This document shows, piece after piece, positions 60,840 to 64,000 of a DNA stretch of 64,000 nt. Numbering within the stretch: the stretch's first letter is position 1; each line of letters starts with the position of its first letter. Source of the DNA: JALYTZ01 sp036559125 (GTDB lineage: Bacteria; Vulcanimicrobiota; Vulcanimicrobiia; Vulcanimicrobiales; Vulcanimicrobiaceae). The stretch covers positions 1 through 64,000 of the forward strand of contig DATBTT010000017.1 of NCBI GenBank assembly GCA_036559125.1. The letters are read 5' to 3'. Position numbers and translations under genes: made by a program. The notes under the pieces were generated by a model. It saw only the letters and a list, made by a program, of their open reading frames with translations, did no database searches and was not told the origin of the DNA.

Positions 60840-61265
60840 TCATGTGGTCGTTTCGCTGAACCGCACGTCGGTGTACTCGCCCGTGTGCAACATTTGATGT
60901 AACCCGGCGATAATTTCCTCACGATCTGATGATTTCGATACGATTGCATTAGCGCCCGCGGCGCGGTATGCAGCGGCCTTGCCTGCATTGTCGGCTCGCG
61001 TATAAATGGCGATAAGCGAATCCGGTGCCAAGTTCCGCACTAAAGTGATCAGGTTCACGGTCTCTTGTTCCATGAAATCAGCATCGATGAATAGCACCCT
61101 TGGCTGCCCGTCTACGAGCGATTGATATTCGGCGCCCGGGGTGACCATCGTCACTTCTAACCCTAGCTCTTGAAATAATTCGGAAAGCATGGGAACGAAG
61201 ATAGCCTGAGGCTCGATCAGATGAACCTTTTTGCTGGACACCTGATTTGCTGCGGTAGCGGTCAT
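60840..61265 (-). CDS. Receiver-like single-domain protein (copy 2)
   Basis: This 141-residue paralogue of the neighbouring protein has E18 (H-L-I-E-P-Q), D61 (F-I-D-A-D-F), Thr89 (I-Y-T-R) and Lys111 (V-S-K-S-S-D-R-E-E-I-I). The last block, H-x-G-E-Y-T-D-V-R, matches copy 1. D61, Thr89 and Lys111 are the phosphorylation core of a receiver domain; only the second metal acid is unclear. It lies 16 bases after the Wzz-kinase gene on the same strand, so it may be controlled with exopolysaccharide production. Confidence 0.75.
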   Translation of the reverse strand: MTATAANQVSSKKVHLIEPQAIFVPMLSELFQELGLEVTMVTPGAEYQSLVDGQPRVLFIDADFMEQETVNLITLVRNLAPDSLIAIYTRADNAGKAAAYRAAGANAIVSKSSDREEIIAGLHQMLHTGEYTDVRFSETTT

Positions 61266-61281
61266 GCAACGTCAATCCGCC

Positions 61282-63429
61282 CTAAGCCGTTATCAACGGT
61301 TCTTCTTCAGTGACCGATTCGCCCGGGCCGAGCTCGTAAGCACCATAGTCCTCACGATTCGGGACGACGCGGTTCAAGACGAAGCCCAGGAGGTTTCTGA
61401 CCCCAACCTGCGTTAGGCGTCGCATCGCCTTGCGAGCATCACGCAGATCCGTCGTGTTCGCCGAAACAACCATGATGGTACCATCGACTTTGCGGCTTAG
61501 GACGGCGGCGTCGAGATTGCCGTACAGAGCAGCCGTATCGATAATCACACAACGATAGTGTTCCTTTGCTTCCGCGATAAGTTCGTCCATGCGCCCCGAC
61601 TCCAGAAGTTTGATAGGATTTGGGGCCGGCGTTCCGCTCGTGAGGACGTCGAGGCCGCCGTACTTGGTACGTTGAACCACCTCGAGCAATTTCGCGCGCC
61701 CGACGAGTATGTCCGACAGCCCGCGCTCATTTCTCATGTGCAGCTTCGCGTGAAGGGACGCGCGCCGCAGATCCGCGTCGATCAGTAGAATGCGGGGCTC
61801 CAGCTCGGCCATTGCAAGACCGACGTTCAATGCAATCGTGGACTTGCCGTCCCCTTGAACCGGACTGGTGACGACCAACGTATCAAGTGGAGCGTCAGAG
61901 GCATATTTAATCGAAGTAACGAGCTGCAGGAATGACTCAATGGTGAGCGTCCGCACCCACGGGAGCGCGGGGATGCCGTTACGCATGCGCACCAGCGGAA
62001 TTGCCGCCAACGGCGGAAGCGCGAGTTCCCCTTCGGCTTCTCTTTCGTCCTTGATCGTTGAGTCGAAGTAGTCGATGATGAAACCGCCGACGATACCGAA
62101 GGCAACTCCCAGGACCACGCCTAGGATCAGGTTCATAAGGAAGTTGGGCTTGACCGAAGCGGTGCTCGCCGTAGCGGGCTGAGTCACGGTTACGTCGCTA
62201 AGGGCGGTATCGCGTGCGACGGCGGCGTTATTATATTTTTGCTGCAGGGCGTTAAAAACGTCTTCCGCCGACTTGGATTGACGCTGGAGATCGGCAAGGG
62301 CTGCCGTCTGTGCTGGAAGCTTGCTCAAGGTTGGCGTAAGGGCGTTACGCTGGTTGCGGAGAGCGTTCAATTGCGCGGCGTCCGCCGCCGCTTGTGACTG
62401 GTACTGGGCCGCCTGCTGTTGCAACTGTTGATAGAGTGGATTGGGCACGGTGTTGGTGTTCGAAACGACGGTAGATTGCTGTTTGTTGATCTCGCTCTTC
62501 AGTTGTGCTTCCTGCTGTTTGAGCGCGATAACCGTCGGATATTGATCTGTGTATTGCTTACGCGCCGTCTGGAGTTGAACGTCTACCTGCGATAGTTGGG
62601 TTTCCAACTGTTGCAGCACGGGGTTCTGGGCGACGAGCGTGGCGCCGGTTATGGTTGCGGGCGTGTGGGTGAGCTGCCCGTTCACCGTAGATAGTTGCGC
62701 ATGCGCCTGTTGCTGGTCCGCCTGAACTTGGCCTACCTTACCGTCCAGGGTGCCAAGCGCGGAGATATCGGCTTGAGTCTGAGCCGTTATGTCGGCAATG
62801 TGGTGGCTCGCCTCGAATCTGGCAAGCTTCGTTTGCGCGTCACTCATCGCACGTTGTGCGGTGGGGAGTTGTTTGCTCAAAAACGCGATCGCTTGTTGCG
62901 CCTGGCTCGCGACGAGCTCGCGCTGCCGCCCTACGACAACCTTACTAAAGTCGTTCGCAATCCTAGCGGACATCTCGCGATCCGGCCAAGTGACCGTGAC
63001 CTCAATGATGGACGTGTTCGTTACGGGCTTTACTGCCACGTGGGAGAGTAGCCCCGAGGGCGATGTCTTCAGATTTAGATCGCTGATAACTTGCTGCGCG
63101 ACGGGCGTCTCTTGGAACAATTCCACATACGTTTCTGCGCTTTGAGCCCCGCTTGCAATTAGGAGCGCGTTGAGCACCGGTAATTGGCTGTCGGACGATG
63201 CCGCATTGACCGCGCCGCCCGAGTTCCCCGCAATCAACTTAACCGACGTCGTATAGGTCTTCGGCAGCAGGAGCGTCAGCACGACCACCAGCAAAATGAA
63301 GGCGAGGCAAATCAGGATCATTGGCCGCAACCGCCGTTGAAACGTTCGCATGAGGCCCGACATCTCGGTGTGCTGATATTCTTGGGCGTTGGCCGAAGCG
63401 GCCGCCTGCGCGGATGGCAGCGAAAGCAT
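61282..63429 (-). CDS. Wzz-type chain-length protein fused to a tyrosine autokinase
   Basis: Polysaccharide co-polymerase of 715 residues. A first membrane helix (37-55), the periplasmic Wzz domain and a long coiled coil (170-410) lead to a second membrane helix (430-453). The C-terminal CpsD-like kinase follows: Walker A S-P-V-Q-G-D-G-K-S-T (522-531), Walker A' I-L-L-I-D-A-D (547-553), Walker B V-I-I-D-T (628-632). The tail has only two Tyr (695, 698), fewer than the usual cluster, and ends in an acidic stretch. It controls chain length and export with the adjacent Wza-like protein. Confidence 0.93.
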   Translation of the reverse strand: MLSLPSAQAAASANAQEYQHTEMSGLMRTFQRRLRPMILICLAFILLVVVLTLLLPKTYTTSVKLIAGNSGGAVNAASSDSQLPVLNALLIASGAQSAETYVELFQETPVAQQVISDLNLKTSPSGLLSHVAVKPVTNTSIIEVTVTWPDREMSARIANDFSKVVVGRQRELVASQAQQAIAFLSKQLPTAQRAMSDAQTKLARFEASHHIADITAQTQADISALGTLDGKVGQVQADQQQAHAQLSTVNGQLTHTPATITGATLVAQNPVLQQLETQLSQVDVQLQTARKQYTDQYPTVIALKQQEAQLKSEINKQQSTVVSNTNTVPNPLYQQLQQQAAQYQSQAAADAAQLNALRNQRNALTPTLSKLPAQTAALADLQRQSKSAEDVFNALQQKYNNAAVARDTALSDVTVTQPATASTASVKPNFLMNLILGVVLGVAFGIVGGFIIDYFDSTIKDEREAEGELALPPLAAIPLVRMRNGIPALPWVRTLTIESFLQLVTSIKYASDAPLDTLVVTSPVQGDGKSTIALNVGLAMAELEPRILLIDADLRRASLHAKLHMRNERGLSDILVGRAKLLEVVQRTKYGGLDVLTSGTPAPNPIKLLESGRMDELIAEAKEHYRCVIIDTAALYGNLDAAVLSRKVDGTIMVVSANTTDLRDARKAMRRLTQVGVRNLLGFVLNRVVPNREDYGAYELGPGESVTEEEPLITA

Positions 63430-63445
63430 GCTGATTGTTCCTTCC

Positions 63446-64000
63446 CTACGGGATAAGGCGTGAGAGAACGTAGAGTATGCCGGTGACGACCGATGAATTA
63501 TTATGCTGGCGAGCCTGGGGCACGTAGATTACGTCGCCTTTTTGCAGCGCGACGTCCGCCTGCTCCTTACCGTTTTGAAGCGCGTCATAAAGGTTAACGG
63601 TCATTTGCTGTTGCTTGCCGTCCGGACCAGTGCGAATTAGGTGAATGTGATTCAAATCGGCTTGCGCGTTGGCGCTGTTTCCAGCTTTTGCAATTGCGGA
63701 CGATAGCCGGTCCCCTTCATTCATCTGGAGTTCTCCCGGGTGATCCACGGCGCCGGAAACAGCTACATTGAACTGAACGGGGCCAGGCACATAGACAACC
63801 GACCCTTCACTCAATCGTTCGTCGAGTTTCACCTGGCCGCCACGCAAGAGACTCTGCAGCGATACCTGGCTAACGGTCCCCTGAGGGCTCGATATCCGGG
63901 CGTCGGGATAAGCTCCGTTACTGTCGACCAATCCGCCGGCAGCCGCAATTGCGTCCGAAACGCGCCCATCGGAGCGTAGCTGATACTTTCCGGGGGTCTT
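63446..64000 (-). CDS. Polysaccharide export (Wza-like) SLBB protein, 3' part
   Basis: This is the C-terminal end of a gene that runs beyond the window (frame open to 64000). Two SLBB-type segments are visible: K-Y-Q-L-R-S-D-G-R-V-S-D-A-I-A-A-A-G-G-L, and V-A-V-S-G-A-V-D-H-P-G-E-L with D-R-L-S-S-A-I-A-K-A-G. The D-V-A-L-Q-K-G-D-V-I-Y-V-P end is characteristic. Such proteins form the outer-membrane channel for exopolysaccharide. It is followed by the Wzz-kinase gene after 16 bases, a classic order. Confidence 0.85.
   Translation of the reverse strand, partial: KTPGKYQLRSDGRVSDAIAAAGGLVDSNGAYPDARISSPQGTVSQVSLQSLLRGGQVKLDERLSEGSVVYVPGPVQFNVAVSGAVDHPGELQMNEGDRLSSAIAKAGNSANAQADLNHIHLIRTGPDGKQQQMTVNLYDALQNGKEQADVALQKGDVIYVPQARQHNNSSVVTGILYVLSRLIP

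Overview
This is a GC-rich bacterial chromosome segment dominated by housekeeping operons. The organism is a diderm: it has an MlaE/MlaF/MlaD lipid-transport operon whose MlaD ends in an apparent outer-membrane beta-barrel, several lipoproteins, and the start of an exopolysaccharide export locus. It also has traits common in the Terrabacteria half of the tree: a PASTA Ser/Thr kinase beside a penicillin-binding protein, an RqcH/NFACT protein, PyrR and SpoIID. The mix fits an uncultured-type lineage such as Candidatus Eremiobacterota (WPS-2) or a neighbour. That placement is inferred from gene content only.

Layout. 1-3.5 kb is an AT-richer accessory patch: a Kelch protein, remnants of a Phd/YefM antitoxin and a YCII-domain gene, and an intact Xre/RES toxin-antitoxin pair whose promoter lies inside a palindrome. 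3.5-10.9 kb carries an AraC regulator coupled to a DJ-1/PfpI protein, two lipoproteins, a DUF5916 exported protein and an SDR sugar dehydrogenase. 10.9-18.9 kb (minus strand) runs gmk-rpoZ-glmS-rph-small protein-mlaE-mlaF-mlaD-panE. A tRNA-Cys gene with an unusual A33 lies just upstream of gmk. 19.2-22.8 kb has a lipoprotein, the NFACT protein, an Fe/Mn superoxide dismutase and an exported triple-repeat protein.

22.9-47.2 kb is one unbroken minus-strand run of 21 tightly packed genes: valS-pyrR-pyrB-pyrC-carA, a BatD/MoxR/DUF58/VWA module, a ClpC-N-domain/PdxH fusion, carB, a Cys-rich unknown, pbp-pknB, ruvC-ruvA-ruvB, spoIID, queA and a quinone oxidoreductase. Many neighbours overlap by 1-4 bases. 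The Bat-like module and the fusion gene sit between carA and carB.

47.2-52 kb contains a free-standing enoyl-CoA hydratase domain of the FadN type, a GT39-like membrane glycosyltransferase, an SGNH esterase and a zinc-type oxidoreductase. 52-57 kb is a beta-oxidation operon (acyl-CoA dehydrogenase, FadB-like enzyme, thiolase) with a clear inverted-repeat operator upstream. 57-61.3 kb holds a small exported protein, a cyclase-ATPase-TPR signalling protein and two paralogous receiver-like proteins. 61.3-64 kb is a Wzz/tyrosine-kinase protein and the 3' part of a Wza-type SLBB protein, the edge of a polysaccharide locus that continues outside the window.

Two cross-cutting signals stand out. A dispersed repeat built on GTCATCCTGAGCYTGTCGAAGG has entered ruvB, spoIID and valS in frame and also lies beside carB. 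Two fusion proteins (Clp_N-PdxH and MlaD-barrel) tie domains together in uncommon ways. I found no CRISPR array, rRNA, insertion sequence or phage genes.
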